Below, piece after piece: positions 24,096-33,400 of a DNA stretch of 37,533 bases. The DNA lies in assembly GCA_949076555.1 (NCBI GenBank), contig CARUOB010000026.1:1-37533 (forward strand), written 5' to 3'. Position numbers and translations under genes: made by a program. The first letter of the stretch is position 1. The number at the start of each line of letters is the position of its first letter. The notes beneath the pieces were generated by a model. The model had not been told where the DNA came from, ran no database searches, and saw only the letters and a list, made by a program, of their open reading frames with translations. This stretch comes from an uncultured Lachnospiraceae bacterium (GTDB lineage: Bacteria > Bacillota > Clostridia > Lachnospirales > Lachnospiraceae).

Positions 24096-25580
24096 ATGGG
24101 AAAACCGACAGGATTTATGGAATATGCGCGCAGGGTTTCAAGGGACGTAAGCCCGAAGCAGCGCATTCATGATTTTAAGGAGTTTCATGTGCATCTGACG
24201 ATGGAAGAACAGCGGGAGCAGGGCGCGCGCTGTATGGATTGCGGCGTTCCCTTCTGCCAGTCGGGCATGACGCTTGGCGGCATGACCTCCGGCTGTCCAT
24301 TGCACAATCTGGTGCCGGAGTGGAACGACCTGGTCTATACGGGAAACTGGGAACAGGCCTATTACCGCCTGCACAAGACCAATAATTTCCCGGAGTTTAC
24401 GTCGAGGGTGTGTCCGGCGCTTTGCGAGGCGGCCTGCACCTGCGGCTTAAACGGCGATCCGGTTTCCACGAAGGAGAACGAGTACGCCATCATCGAAAAC
24501 GCCTATGAGAAAGGCTATGCGGCGGCGAAACCGCCCAAGGTGCGCACGGATAAGAAGGTGGCGGTGGTGGGCAGCGGCCCCTCCGGGCTTGCGGTGGCGG
24601 ACCAGCTCAACAGAAGGGGCCATCTGGTGACCGTGTTCGAGCGTTCCGACCGGATTGGCGGGCTTTTGATGTACGGCATTCCCAATATGAAGCTGGAGAA
24701 ACACATCATCGGCCGCAAAATCAGAGTCATGGAGGAGGAAGGTGTGACCTTTGTGACAAACAGTGATATCGGCAGGACGGTGAAGGCGGAGAAGCTGCTT
24801 AAGGAGTTTGACCGGGTGGTGTTGTGCTGCGGGTCTTCCCAGCCAAGAGATATCAGTGTGCCGGGCAGGGACGCCAAAGGCATTTACTTTGCGGTGGACT
24901 ATCTTTCGGCAAACACGAAGAGCCTGCTGGATTCCGGCTTTGCGGATCAGAAATATGTGGACACAAAGGGGAAAAACGTGGTGGTTATCGGCGGCGGCGA
25001 CACCGGAAACGACTGCGTGGGCACGGCCATCCGCCATGGGGTGAAATCCGTGGTCCAGATCGAGATGATGCCAAAGGCGCCCGATGCGAGGGCGGAAAGC
25101 AATCCTTGGCCACAGTGGCCCAAGGTCTGCAAGACCGATTACGGACAGGAGGAGGCCATCGCCGTTTACGGTCACGATCCCCGGATTTACGAGTCCACAG
25201 TGAAGGAGTTTGTCAAAGACAAAAACGGAAATCTGAAAGCCGTGAAAATCGTTTCGCTGAAATGGGAGAAAGATCAGGAGACGGGCTGCATGAGCAGTAA
25301 GGAAATCGAAGGCTCGGAAAAGACACTGGAGGCGGAGATCGTGCTGATCGCGGCGGGATTTTTAGGCAGCCAGAAGTATGTGACGGAGGCTTTTCAGGTG
25401 ACGGTAGACGGCAGGTCAAATGTACAGACGGCGGCGGGAAAATTTATGACCAGTGTGGACCGGGTGTTTACGGCGGGCGACATGCACACAGGGCAGTCCC
25501 TTGTGGTAAAAGCCATCCGCCAAGGCAGAGAGTGCGCCAGAGAGGTGGACGAGAGCCTGATGGGGTATACGAACCTGTAA
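24096..25580 (+). CDS. gltD: glutamate synthase, small (beta) subunit
   Basis: GltD takes electrons from NAD(P)H through FAD and 4Fe-4S clusters to GltB. The N-terminal cysteine-rich part (RCMDCGVPFCQ, GCPLHN, CPALCEAACTCG) binds two 4Fe-4S clusters. The FAD-binding motif is VVGSGPSGLAVADQL, and the second nucleotide-binding motif is VVIGGGDTGNDCVG. The final FAD motif is DRVFTAGDMHTGQSLVV. The length, 494 residues, is normal. The spacing of two bases from gltB shows one operon, and the terminator at 25616-25651 ends it. Confidence 0.98.
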   Translation: MGKPTGFMEYARRVSRDVSPKQRIHDFKEFHVHLTMEEQREQGARCMDCGVPFCQSGMTLGGMTSGCPLHNLVPEWNDLVYTGNWEQAYYRLHKTNNFPEFTSRVCPALCEAACTCGLNGDPVSTKENEYAIIENAYEKGYAAAKPPKVRTDKKVAVVGSGPSGLAVADQLNRRGHLVTVFERSDRIGGLLMYGIPNMKLEKHIIGRKIRVMEEEGVTFVTNSDIGRTVKAEKLLKEFDRVVLCCGSSQPRDISVPGRDAKGIYFAVDYLSANTKSLLDSGFADQKYVDTKGKNVVVIGGGDTGNDCVGTAIRHGVKSVVQIEMMPKAPDARAESNPWPQWPKVCKTDYGQEEAIAVYGHDPRIYESTVKEFVKDKNGNLKAVKIVSLKWEKDQETGCMSSKEIEGSEKTLEAEIVLIAAGFLGSQKYVTEAFQVTVDGRSNVQTAAGKFMTSVDRVFTAGDMHTGQSLVVKAIRQGRECAREVDESLMGYTNL

Positions 25581-25615
25581 TTTTCCATAAAAAGAGGAGT
25601 GAAATCTGTTGCAGG

Positions 25616-25651
25616 GAATGTTATACTAACTTAAAGTATAGCATTCTTTTT
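25616..25651 (+). terminator. intrinsic terminator of gltBD
   Basis: GAATGTTATACT (25616-25627) pairs with AGTATAGCATTC (25635-25646) over 12 pairs with one wobble and a seven-base loop, followed by TTTTT (25647-25651). Confidence 0.9.
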
Positions 25652-25686
25652 GTGCGCATAAGTTGGGTTAAGGGAAAACAGAGACA

Positions 25687-27327
25687 ATGAAACTACCATG
25701 TATGCATCGGGAAACAACAGAATCAAAGCGGGAGACTATCTGGAAAAAGCGGGGGATGTTGATTGTGTCCGCACTGACAGGTGCAGCCCTTCTTGTCCTG
25801 CTGGCCGTTTATATGGCGGGGCTCAATCGCTATCAGAGCTGCTTTTTAAACGGCACGGTGATCGACGAGGTGGACGTGTCCGGTATGTCGATCTCTGAGC
25901 TGGAGGAGCAGATCGGCAAGTATTCGCTCCGGGTCATAGAGCGTCAGGCTGACGGCACGACTTTGGAGGAGGAAATACTGGGAAGCGAGATCGGGATTTC
26001 CTATGTTTCCACGGAGCAGTTTCAGGCTGTTTTACAGGGACAGAACCCTTATCTGTGGTTTTTAAAGCATCATGCGGATTACAGGACGGATGCGCCGCCT
26101 ATCTATGAGGAAGCGGCATTGGAAGAAAAAATCAGCGGACTGCAGGGCTTCCAAAAGGATTTCATCAAAGAGCCCACGGATGCGTACATAGCGGATTATG
26201 TGCCGGGGAGCGGCTTTGAACTGGTAGCCGAAACCAGAGGAAACCGGCTGAACCGGGAAAAGACCATAGCGGCGGTCAAGGCAGCCCTTGGCGGACTGGA
26301 AAAGCAGGTAGATTTGGATGCGGCCGGGTGTTATGAGGAACCGAAGGTGACTTCGGAGGATGCGGCCCTCAAGAAGACGTTTGAGAAGCTGCAAAACTAT
26401 GTGCAGACTGCCGTCACCTATACGTTCGGAACGGAGCGGGAGGTTCTGGATGCAGATACCGTTGCGGGCTGGATTGTGCAGAGGGGGAAGGAGGTATCGC
26501 TTGACCCGGAACCGGTCAAGGAGTACGTCAATTCCCTGCGGAAAAAATACGACACCATTTTTCATAAGAGACAGTTCATGACCAGTTATGGGCAGGAAGT
26601 GACGATTGATGTGGGAGATTACGGCTGGTGGATGGATGTGGGGCAGGAGACACAGGAGTTGATCGGGCTGCTTGAGCGGGGCGAGGGCGGAGAGCGTGTG
26701 CCCGTCTACAGACAGACGGCGGCATCCTACGAAACCCCGGACTACGGGGATTCCTACGTGGAGATCAATCTGACGGCCCAACACCTGTTTTTATACCAGA
26801 ATGGGGAATGTGTTCTGGAATCGGACTTTGTGTCGGGCAATCCCAGCAGAGGAAACGCCACGCCGCCGGGGATTTACGGCATCACTTACAAGGAGCGCAA
26901 CGCCACGCTGAACGGGGAGACTTACAGCACGCCGGTGAACTTCTGGATGCCTTTTAACAATAATGTGGGAATGCATGATGCCACGTGGAGAAGCGAGTTT
27001 GGCAGGAATATCTACATGACGAACGGTTCTCACGGCTGTGTCAATCTGCCCTACGCGGTGGCGCAGGAAATTTACGGTATGGTGGAGAAGAACACGCCGG
27101 TTATCTGTTATGATCTGCCGGGGACGGAGCCGGAGCCGCTGGAGGTGATACCCATGGAGCTGGAGCCGGGGCTGGAGCCGCCTGCGGGGACACCGGAAGG
27201 CACTCCGGCCGTACCGGGAGCAGGACAGCCGGAAGGGAACCCGGCTTTACCGGGGGCAGCGCCTCAGCCCGAAGCGGCGCCTTCGCCGGAGCCGGTCCCG
27301 GAGCAGCCTTCGCAGGAGGGGCAGTAA
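25687..27327 (+). CDS. L,D-transpeptidase with N-terminal membrane anchor
   Basis: This enzyme family forms 3-3 cross-links in peptidoglycan or attaches proteins to it, acting outside the membrane. The 546-residue protein has a cytoplasmic head, one membrane segment (about residues 24-43), a long extracellular region of the putative peptidoglycan-binding (PG_binding_4) type, and a YkuD catalytic domain (about 355-480). The YkuD motif is present: an upstream histidine in GMHDATW, then SHGCVNLP with the nucleophile Cys451. The last 65 residues are rich in Pro, Glu and Gly (PEPLE, PGAGQPEG, PSPEPVPE) and are probably a flexible wall-spanning tail. The start at ATG 25687 has a weak ribosome binding site. 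Confidence 0.92.
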   Translation: MKLPCMHRETTESKRETIWKKRGMLIVSALTGAALLVLLAVYMAGLNRYQSCFLNGTVIDEVDVSGMSISELEEQIGKYSLRVIERQADGTTLEEEILGSEIGISYVSTEQFQAVLQGQNPYLWFLKHHADYRTDAPPIYEEAALEEKISGLQGFQKDFIKEPTDAYIADYVPGSGFELVAETRGNRLNREKTIAAVKAALGGLEKQVDLDAAGCYEEPKVTSEDAALKKTFEKLQNYVQTAVTYTFGTEREVLDADTVAGWIVQRGKEVSLDPEPVKEYVNSLRKKYDTIFHKRQFMTSYGQEVTIDVGDYGWWMDVGQETQELIGLLERGEGGERVPVYRQTAASYETPDYGDSYVEINLTAQHLFLYQNGECVLESDFVSGNPSRGNATPPGIYGITYKERNATLNGETYSTPVNFWMPFNNNVGMHDATWRSEFGRNIYMTNGSHGCVNLPYAVAQEIYGMVEKNTPVICYDLPGTEPEPLEVIPMELEPGLEPPAGTPEGTPAVPGAGQPEGNPALPGAAPQPEAAPSPEPVPEQPSQEGQ

Positions 27328-27346
27328 AAGAGATAGTCGGCAGGGG

Positions 27347-27436
27347 CCGGAAATGGATCATTTCCGGTAGCCGGTATCGCGGTTTGCCGATGATTGAAAG
27401 TTTTGGCCCGGTCCTGCCGGGTCATTTTCACTTTTC
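27347..27436 (+). terminator. two hairpins after the L,D-transpeptidase gene
   Basis: CCGGAAAT pairs with ATTTCCGG around 27347-27367 (five-base loop). A second short hairpin, CCCGG/CCGGG around 27407-27421, is followed by the T-rich TCATTTTCACTTTTC. The second is the likely terminator. Confidence 0.65.
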
Positions 27437-27482
27437 TACGGAACTTATTCTTTTATGTTTCCTTATATTTTTCCTCCTATCT

Positions 27483-27523
27483 TATAATTTTCCCGTTTTT
27501 TTATAATCGTTCCTTCCTATAAT
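27483..27523 (+). promoter_or_regulatory. three TATAAT hexamers before the sensor kinase gene
   Basis: TATAAT occurs at 27483-27488, 27502-27507 and 27518-27523 in an AT-rich stretch just before the kinase gene at 27542. No convincing -35 accompanies the individual copies, and the last is too close to the start to leave room for a normal leader. Confidence 0.4.
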
Positions 27524-27541
27524 AAAAGGGGAGGGACTGCC

Positions 27542-29317
27542 ATGCGTGAAATCAGTTTTGACAGAAAGAGCATCAGGACAAGGCTGATCATGGCCTTTGT
27601 TGTGACATCATTTCTGCCCATCGCTCTGGTGAATATCGTCGCCTACTATAACACATCCAGACTGGTGAAGCGGAACGTGGAGAGCATGACAAATGCCAAT
27701 CTGGAACAGATCAGGGTGAGTCTGGACGTATGGCTGGACTCCTATGCGGACATTTTGTTTCAGATATACACGGACGATGATATTGTGGAGCTGGTGGACC
27801 GGATCAATGCCGGGGAGGATGTGGCCAGCAACAGGCAGATGCTTCGAAGGGCGCTGAGAGGCATGGTATATACGAAGGACTATGTCAAGTTCATTTCCGT
27901 CATCACGGACAGCGGGGAACTGGTGTTTTACAATCAACTGACCTCGGCCACCACGCGCACCTCGTGGATGGACAGCATCTCCATGCCGCAGGAGGAGCTG
28001 TACCGTGTCATCAGCGGGGACAACATGCCGCACACGATTCCCACGGGAGAGAAAGTCGTATTTGGGAGCAATTCCTGCTACTTGTTTCATATGGGGCGGC
28101 GCATCATCGACTACCGGAACGTGGACAAGCGGTGCGGGATTGTACTGGTCAGCATTGATGAAAAACTGCTGGAGGATATTTGTTCCACGACGGAGAATGG
28201 GTTGAATTTTATCGTGGACAGGGAAGGGACGCTGATTTCCTGCGCCGGTTCCGACAGAGTGGGAGAGGCTGTCTATGAAAGCGGAGCGGACGAAGAAGAG
28301 AGAAAGGCAGCCTATCGGCAGATCGCAAGAGAGACGGGACTGTTTGGGGAAACGGACTTTTCCATATATTCTGTCCGGGATGAGAGGACGGGCTGGGAGA
28401 TTGTCCGGGTAACCAGTCAGGAGGAACTGATCCAGGCGCTCAGACAGCAGCAGCAGCTTCGTATTTTTATCATCGTCCTGTCCCTGTGTACGGTGATGGC
28501 CTTTATGTTCAGCCAGGTGACGAAAATGACAGGTTCCATCAACAAAGTTGTGGAGACCATGAGAAAAGCGGGCAAGGGGGATCTTGGCATCCATGTGGAT
28601 AAGGACCCCGCGCGGCCCACGGAGATCGAGGTGATCGCGGAAGAATTTAACTCCATGATGGACAAGCTCAAGCAGTCTACGCAGAAGCAGAAAGACGCGG
28701 AGATTGCGGCATTGGAAGCACAGATCAACCCGCATTTTCTCTACAATACGCTGGATACGATCAACTGGATGGCGATTGACAGGGACGAGTATGAGATCAG
28801 CAATATGATAGCGGCGCTGGCCGGTATTCTGCGGTACGGCATTTCCGACAGCAGCGGGGTCGTGAAGATTAAGGATGAGGTGGACTGGCTGAAACAGTAT
28901 ATTTTTTTACAGCAGACGAAATTGAAAAATTCCTTTGACTGTCATATCAATGTGGAGCCGGAGATTATGGGGCTTTCCATTCACAAGCTGCTTTTGCAGC
29001 CCTTCGTTGAAAACGCGATTCTGCACGGATTTGAGGGAGTGGACGGCACCCATAAGCTGCAGATGGATATGGGGCGGGAAGGGGAGCGGATTTTCATACG
29101 GATTCAGGACAATGGATGCGGCATACCGGATGAAACGGTGCGGGAAATGAACGCCGGGATTTTCAGAAAGACGGACAACAAAAATCATATCGGCATGGAA
29201 AATGCCATCACAAGGATTCACATGTACTATGGCGGGCGCGCGGAAGTGAAGATAGAGAGTCAGGCCGGGCAGGGGACGACGGTGCAGATCCGGATTCCGG
29301 TAGTTGGCGGATCGTAA
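27542..29317 (+). CDS. YesM-type sensor histidine kinase
   Basis: A 591-residue membrane kinase. The first membrane segment is at about residues 14-35, an extracytoplasmic Cache-like sensor spans about 36-300, and the second membrane segment is at 302-322, followed by a HAMP linker. The His_kinase domain has QINPHFLYNTLD with His398, the phospho-acceptor of the LytS/YesM type, and the HATPase domain ends with an N box (LLQPFVENAILHG) and DNGCGI. It probably senses a sugar, directly or with the binding protein encoded at 31047, and phosphorylates the regulator encoded 57 bases downstream. GGGGAGGG lies just before the ATG. Confidence 0.93.
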   Translation: MREISFDRKSIRTRLIMAFVVTSFLPIALVNIVAYYNTSRLVKRNVESMTNANLEQIRVSLDVWLDSYADILFQIYTDDDIVELVDRINAGEDVASNRQMLRRALRGMVYTKDYVKFISVITDSGELVFYNQLTSATTRTSWMDSISMPQEELYRVISGDNMPHTIPTGEKVVFGSNSCYLFHMGRRIIDYRNVDKRCGIVLVSIDEKLLEDICSTTENGLNFIVDREGTLISCAGSDRVGEAVYESGADEEERKAAYRQIARETGLFGETDFSIYSVRDERTGWEIVRVTSQEELIQALRQQQQLRIFIIVLSLCTVMAFMFSQVTKMTGSINKVVETMRKAGKGDLGIHVDKDPARPTEIEVIAEEFNSMMDKLKQSTQKQKDAEIAALEAQINPHFLYNTLDTINWMAIDRDEYEISNMIAALAGILRYGISDSSGVVKIKDEVDWLKQYIFLQQTKLKNSFDCHINVEPEIMGLSIHKLLLQPFVENAILHGFEGVDGTHKLQMDMGREGERIFIRIQDNGCGIPDETVREMNAGIFRKTDNKNHIGMENAITRIHMYYGGRAEVKIESQAGQGTTVQIRIPVVGGS

Positions 29318-29329
29318 CCGTTCAGCCTT
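29314..29329 (+). repeat. dispersed 16-base motif, one mismatch
   Basis: GTAACCGTTCAGCCTT overlaps the kinase stop codon and differs at one base from the copies at 14571-14586 and (reverse) 9320-9335. Confidence 0.45.
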
Positions 29330-29374
29330 GCACTATTCCGGCGGATCTGACAGAGAGGAAGCGGACAGGGAAGA

Positions 29375-30907
29375 ATGAGAGCGGTAGTGGTGGAGGATGA
29401 AATTTTAATCAGAGAAGGACTGTGCAGACTGATGCAGAAGATGTTTCCCGACATCCTCATAGAGGGCGTTTTTGGAAACGGACAGGAAGGCCTGCAGCAT
29501 ATCATGGAAATCCGGCCCGATTTGGTCATTACCGATATTAAGATGCCTGTTATGGACGGGCTTGAAATGCTTGGAAAAATGCAGGAAGCGGGACTGTTTC
29601 CGAAAGTGATTGTGCTGACCGCCTACTCGGAGTTTGCCTATGCCAGACAGGCGGTGAAGCTTGGCGTGTGCGACTATATCATCAAACCTGTGGTGGTGCC
29701 GGAGTTTGTGCAGACGATCCGGAAGATACAAAACCTCTATGAACAGGAGCAGAAAAGGACGCCGGAGACGATGGGGAGTCTGGAACATATCGTCTCCGGT
29801 CTGCTCTACGGCATATCCGCCCTGAATGCGGATGTGGAGGAGTTTTTGGAAAAGAAGTATCAGATTGCCGAAACGACACCTTTCATCGAACTGCTGATTT
29901 ATATGGGGGACTGTTTCGGGTCGGGACGGGAGAAAAAAAGACAGGAGATGTGCCGGATTCTGGAGCAGAAGGCTGTCAATTACTGTCTGGTGGAGATGGC
30001 GTATGACAGGGCGGTTCTGGCCCTGATCTACGATTATACTTCCAAACAGGACATAGAGCGATGGTATCAGAATCAGATCTTGTTCCAGAGAAGGGAGGAA
30101 CAGGAGCGACATATCAGTCATGGCATGGCAGAAGTGGTGGGGATCAAGGCGGTCAGGGAGGGGTATCAAACCTTGCTTCCCTACATGGACTGGAATATTG
30201 TTCTTGGGGACGATGTGCTGATATCCTATCCCCAGATTGCGGACGTGCAGACGGAGATCTGCATTTACCCCGTGGAGCTGGAAAATCAGGTTAAGGCGGC
30301 GGTCTGCACGGGGGAAGAGGAAAAAATCCGTGACATCGCGAAACGGTTTCACGATTATTTTCTCAATGGGAGAATGTATTCGCCAAAAGCGGTCAAGGAA
30401 TCTTACGTCCGTTTCCAGTGGACAGTCTTAAACATCGCCAAGGAGGTAGGCTGTATCGAATACCAGCAGATCGACCAGAAAAATCTGCTGGACCGCATTA
30501 TGTGCGCCAAGACGGAGAAAGAGCTGCAGGGGAGCATGGAAGGGCTGTTTGCCTGTATGCGCATGACGAGCAGGGGAACGGAGGCCGTGAGCCTTGCCGT
30601 GAAAAAGGCGCAGAGCATCATCCATGAGTTTTATGCGGACGGCATCACCTTAAGTGAGATTGCCGACAGACTGAATTTGTCGCAGGAGTATCTCGGGACG
30701 CAGTTTCACAGGGAAGTGGGGGAGAATTTCAGCGCGTATATCCGCAATTACCGCCTGTTAAAGGCCAAGGAGCTGCTGATCGGAACCCAGCTCAAGCAGT
30801 ATGAGATCGCGGCGAAAGTGGGCTATGCGGACGCCAAATATTTCGCCAGAGTGTTCAAGGATTGCGTGGGGATGTCACCCGCGGAGTACAGGAAGTCCAA
30901 CAGGTAA
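29375..30907 (+). CDS. YesN-type response regulator with AraC DNA-binding domain
   Basis: A 510-residue regulator. The receiver domain (1-120) has the acidic pocket in VVVEDEIL, phospho-acceptor Asp54 in ITDIKMPVMDG and the conserved lysine in DYIIKPV. A middle region of about 250 residues has no motif I know. The C-terminal AraC domain has the helix-turn-helix ITLSEIADRLNLSQEYLGTQF and the second helix-turn-helix ending VGMSPAEYRK. It pairs with the YesM-type kinase upstream and probably activates the binding-protein operon at 31047. Confidence 0.95.
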   Translation: MRAVVVEDEILIREGLCRLMQKMFPDILIEGVFGNGQEGLQHIMEIRPDLVITDIKMPVMDGLEMLGKMQEAGLFPKVIVLTAYSEFAYARQAVKLGVCDYIIKPVVVPEFVQTIRKIQNLYEQEQKRTPETMGSLEHIVSGLLYGISALNADVEEFLEKKYQIAETTPFIELLIYMGDCFGSGREKKRQEMCRILEQKAVNYCLVEMAYDRAVLALIYDYTSKQDIERWYQNQILFQRREEQERHISHGMAEVVGIKAVREGYQTLLPYMDWNIVLGDDVLISYPQIADVQTEICIYPVELENQVKAAVCTGEEEKIRDIAKRFHDYFLNGRMYSPKAVKESYVRFQWTVLNIAKEVGCIEYQQIDQKNLLDRIMCAKTEKELQGSMEGLFACMRMTSRGTEAVSLAVKKAQSIIHEFYADGITLSEIADRLNLSQEYLGTQFHREVGENFSAYIRNYRLLKAKELLIGTQLKQYEIAAKVGYADAKYFARVFKDCVGMSPAEYRKSNR

Positions 30908-30948
30908 AGATCAGCTTAGATATTTCATCCTTTTTCATTTTTCTCCCG

Positions 30949-30977
30949 TTTGAAGCGGGGTACAAAGGCGGTATGAT
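30949..30977 (+). promoter_or_regulatory. promoter of the sugar-binding protein gene
   Basis: TTGAAG (30950-30955) and TATGAT (30972-30977) are 16 bases apart. The start of transcription would be at about 30984. Confidence 0.6.
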
Positions 30978-30998
30978 AAACCCATCAAAACAGAAAAC

Positions 30999-31034
30999 GG
31001 AAACGCTTCGCAAGGGGGCGGGAAACGTTTTCGG
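30999..31034 (+). promoter_or_regulatory. two operator-like boxes GGAAACG, 22 bases apart
   Basis: GGAAACGCTTCGC (30999-31011) and GGAAACGTTTTCGG (31021-31034) lie between the promoter and the ribosome binding site. The second contains a perfect GAAA-CGT-TTTC inverted repeat, resembling LacI/CcpA-type operators but not matching the cre consensus fully (about three mismatches of 14). Confidence 0.5.
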
Positions 31035-31046
31035 AATGGAGGGAAC

Positions 31047-32318
31047 ATGAAAAAGAGAAAGTTGGCGGCATTATTGACGGCTGTGGCGATGATGACCGGC
31101 ATCCTGTCAGGGTGTGGGTCAAAAGGCGCTGAGAGCGCGCCTGCAAAGGATGCACCAGTGGCGGACGGGGCCTTTGCGGAACAGGAGAGCGCGGCTGGTG
31201 ATGCACAGCTGATTACCATCTGGTATTACTGGGAAAATGAGGGACATCAGGCAACCCTCGACCAGCTTATTCAGGAATACAACGGGTCTCAGGATCAATA
31301 TGCGGTGACGGCAAAGTATGTGCCTTTTGCGGATTTCAAAAAGCAGTTGTCTATAGGCGCTTCTGCGGATGAACTTCCCGACATCGCAATCTTGGACTCC
31401 CCGGATCATGCGTCCTATGTGGACATGGGCATTTTCGAGGATTTGACGGGCAAGTTTAATGTGGACAATTACTATGAAGGAACCGTAAATTCCTGTACGG
31501 TGGACGGGAAACTTTACGGCGTGCCCTTCGGCGCGAACTGTCTCGCTCTGTACTACAATGAGGATATGCTGACGGCGAGGGGCGTAAACGTGCCCACCAC
31601 TTGGGCTGAGCTGAAGGAGACGGCGAAAGCACTGACGACGGACTCTGTAAGCGGGCTTGCGTTTTGCAGTGTGCAGAATGAGGAGGGAACTTTTAACTTC
31701 GCGCCCTGGCTCTGGTCGACGGGGGCAACCTCCTACGACATCGACAACGAGAACGGTGTCCGTGCCCTGGCCTTTGTGCAGGAGTTGATCAACGAGGGTG
31801 TGATGAGCAAGGAGTGCATCAACTGGACGCAGGGCGATGTGATGAACCAGTTCATTGCCGGAAACGTGGCGATGATGGTGAACGGTCCGTGGCAGATACC
31901 GACCATGCAGTCGGAGGCGCCGGGCTTAAACTGGAAGGTGACGCTGATTCCGAAGGATACGCAGTACGCGTCGGTTCTTGGCGGCGAGAACTACGCGGTG
32001 GTGAACGGCGGAAACGTGGACGGCGCGCTTGACTTCCTCACCTTTGCCACGAGCGAGGAGAAGGTCAAATTTATGATGAACCAGTTTGGGTACATCTCGG
32101 CGGATAAGACCATTGCGGAAAGCCAGTTCGCTGAGGACTCCCCGTATTATCCTTTCGTGGAGGAGCTGAATTACGCGATGCCAAGAGGGCCGCTTGCCGA
32201 GTGGCCGAGTGTATCGGACGCCATTTCCCTTGCATTTAATCAGGTCATAACAGGAACGGCCACCCCCGAAGAGGCGGCGGCGCAGGCACAGGCAACGATT
32301 GACGGCATTGTAAACTAA
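31047..32318 (+). CDS. sugar ABC transporter substrate-binding lipoprotein
   Basis: A 423-residue family 1 extracellular solute-binding protein. The signal peptide ends in a lipobox LSGC (Cys about residue 25), so it is anchored to the membrane as a lipoprotein. The mature part begins with a low-complexity linker and then ITIWYYWENEGHQATLDQLI, followed by the family segments LPDIAILDSPDHA, GVPFGANCLALYYN and GNVAMMVNGPWQIP. It delivers an oligosaccharide to the permeases encoded at 32432 and 33401. GGAGGGAAC directly precedes the ATG. The hairpin after it probably keeps it more highly expressed than the permeases. Confidence 0.95.
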   Translation: MKKRKLAALLTAVAMMTGILSGCGSKGAESAPAKDAPVADGAFAEQESAAGDAQLITIWYYWENEGHQATLDQLIQEYNGSQDQYAVTAKYVPFADFKKQLSIGASADELPDIAILDSPDHASYVDMGIFEDLTGKFNVDNYYEGTVNSCTVDGKLYGVPFGANCLALYYNEDMLTARGVNVPTTWAELKETAKALTTDSVSGLAFCSVQNEEGTFNFAPWLWSTGATSYDIDNENGVRALAFVQELINEGVMSKECINWTQGDVMNQFIAGNVAMMVNGPWQIPTMQSEAPGLNWKVTLIPKDTQYASVLGGENYAVVNGGNVDGALDFLTFATSEEKVKFMMNQFGYISADKTIAESQFAEDSPYYPFVEELNYAMPRGPLAEWPSVSDAISLAFNQVITGTATPEEAAAQAQATIDGIVN

Positions 32319-32328
32319 AGCATGCCAG

Positions 32329-32385
32329 ACCGCTGCCGCACAGAGTATTACATAGGTAGAATCTGTGCGGCGGCGGTTTTCTTGT
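32329..32385 (+). terminator. intrinsic terminator between binding protein and permease genes
   Basis: ACCGCTGCCGCACAGA (32329-32344) pairs with TCTGTGCGGCGGCGGT (32362-32377), 16 pairs with one wobble, followed by TTTCTTGTTC. Partial termination here would lower permease relative to binding protein. Confidence 0.85.
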
Positions 32386-32431
32386 TCTATCGGAAACTGC
32401 GACAGTGTAAACCATGCAAGGAGGTTTTTTC

Positions 32432-33331
32432 ATGGCAAAGATAAAAAAATTTTTCCGCTACGAAAATGTGGGAATGCTGTTTGTCCTTCCCGCTTTTCTC
32501 TATATGCTTGCCTTTGTGGGATATCCGATCATCCACAATATCATCTTAAGTTTTCAGGACGTCAGTGCCGGGAATCTGGTGAAGGGAACGAGGAATTTCG
32601 TCCTGTTTGACAACTATCTGGAGCTGTTTGGGGACAGTGTGTTCACCACTTCCCTCTGGAATACCCTGCGGTTTACGGTTTCCTGTCTGGTATTTCAGTT
32701 TATTGTGGGTTTTGCGCTGGCCCTCTTTTTCAGCAAGCGGTTTTCTTTCGCCAAGCCGGTGCGCGGCATCCTGCTGGTGCCGTGGATGATACCCATTACC
32801 GTCACGGCGCTGATGTTTAAGCTGCTGTTCGCAACGGATATCGGGATTATCAATTTTCTGTTAAGAAGCCTGCATCTGATAGATAAGAACATCGAGTGGC
32901 TGACCACGCCGGGAACGGCCATGTTTGCCCTGATCTGCGCCAATGTATGGATCGGCATTCCCTTTAACATGATACTGATTTCCACGGGGCTTACCACCAT
33001 TCCGAAGGAGCTGTACGAGAGCGCGTCCATAGACGGCGCGGGCAAGGTGCAGACGTTCTGGAGGATCACCCTGCCGCTCTTGAAGCCCACCATTGAGTCG
33101 GTGCTGATTCTGGGATTTATCTATACCTTTAAGGTGTATGATCTGGTTTACGTCATGACAAGCGGCGGCCCGGTAAACGCCACGCACATGCTGTCCACTT
33201 ATTCCTACAAGCTGTCCTTTGAAATGTTTAAGTACAGCAAGGGATCTGCCGTGGCCAACGTGCTGCTTGTGATCCTGCTGTTTGTGGGCGTTTTCTACAT
33301 CAGGGCGACGACGGAAGGGGAAAAGGAGTGA
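32432..33331 (+). CDS. sugar ABC transporter permease (MalF/UgpA type)
   Basis: A 299-residue inner-membrane permease with six hydrophobic segments (first at about 12-35). The conserved ATPase-contacting EAA loop reads ELYESASIDGAGKVQTFWRITLP, typical of CUT1 family sugar importers. Start ATG 32432 (MAKIKKFFRY) follows AAGGAGG at 32418-32424; the in-frame ATG at 32414 overlaps that ribosome binding site and is unlikely. It forms the heterodimeric channel with the next gene product. No ATPase gene lies in the locus. Confidence 0.94.
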   Translation: MAKIKKFFRYENVGMLFVLPAFLYMLAFVGYPIIHNIILSFQDVSAGNLVKGTRNFVLFDNYLELFGDSVFTTSLWNTLRFTVSCLVFQFIVGFALALFFSKRFSFAKPVRGILLVPWMIPITVTALMFKLLFATDIGIINFLLRSLHLIDKNIEWLTTPGTAMFALICANVWIGIPFNMILISTGLTTIPKELYESASIDGAGKVQTFWRITLPLLKPTIESVLILGFIYTFKVYDLVYVMTSGGPVNATHMLSTYSYKLSFEMFKYSKGSAVANVLLVILLFVGVFYIRATTEGEKE

Positions 33332-33400
33332 CGATGGGTGGCATCACCGAATCTGTAATGGAAAATCGGAAACCGGAGACTTTGATAGGGAGGGAAAGCA

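Noticed and set aside
27391..27405. GATTGAAAG near 27391 as a fourth copy of the repeated RNA element
   Set aside because: Only the first eight bases agree; there is no TTTTCAATC arm and no second helix.
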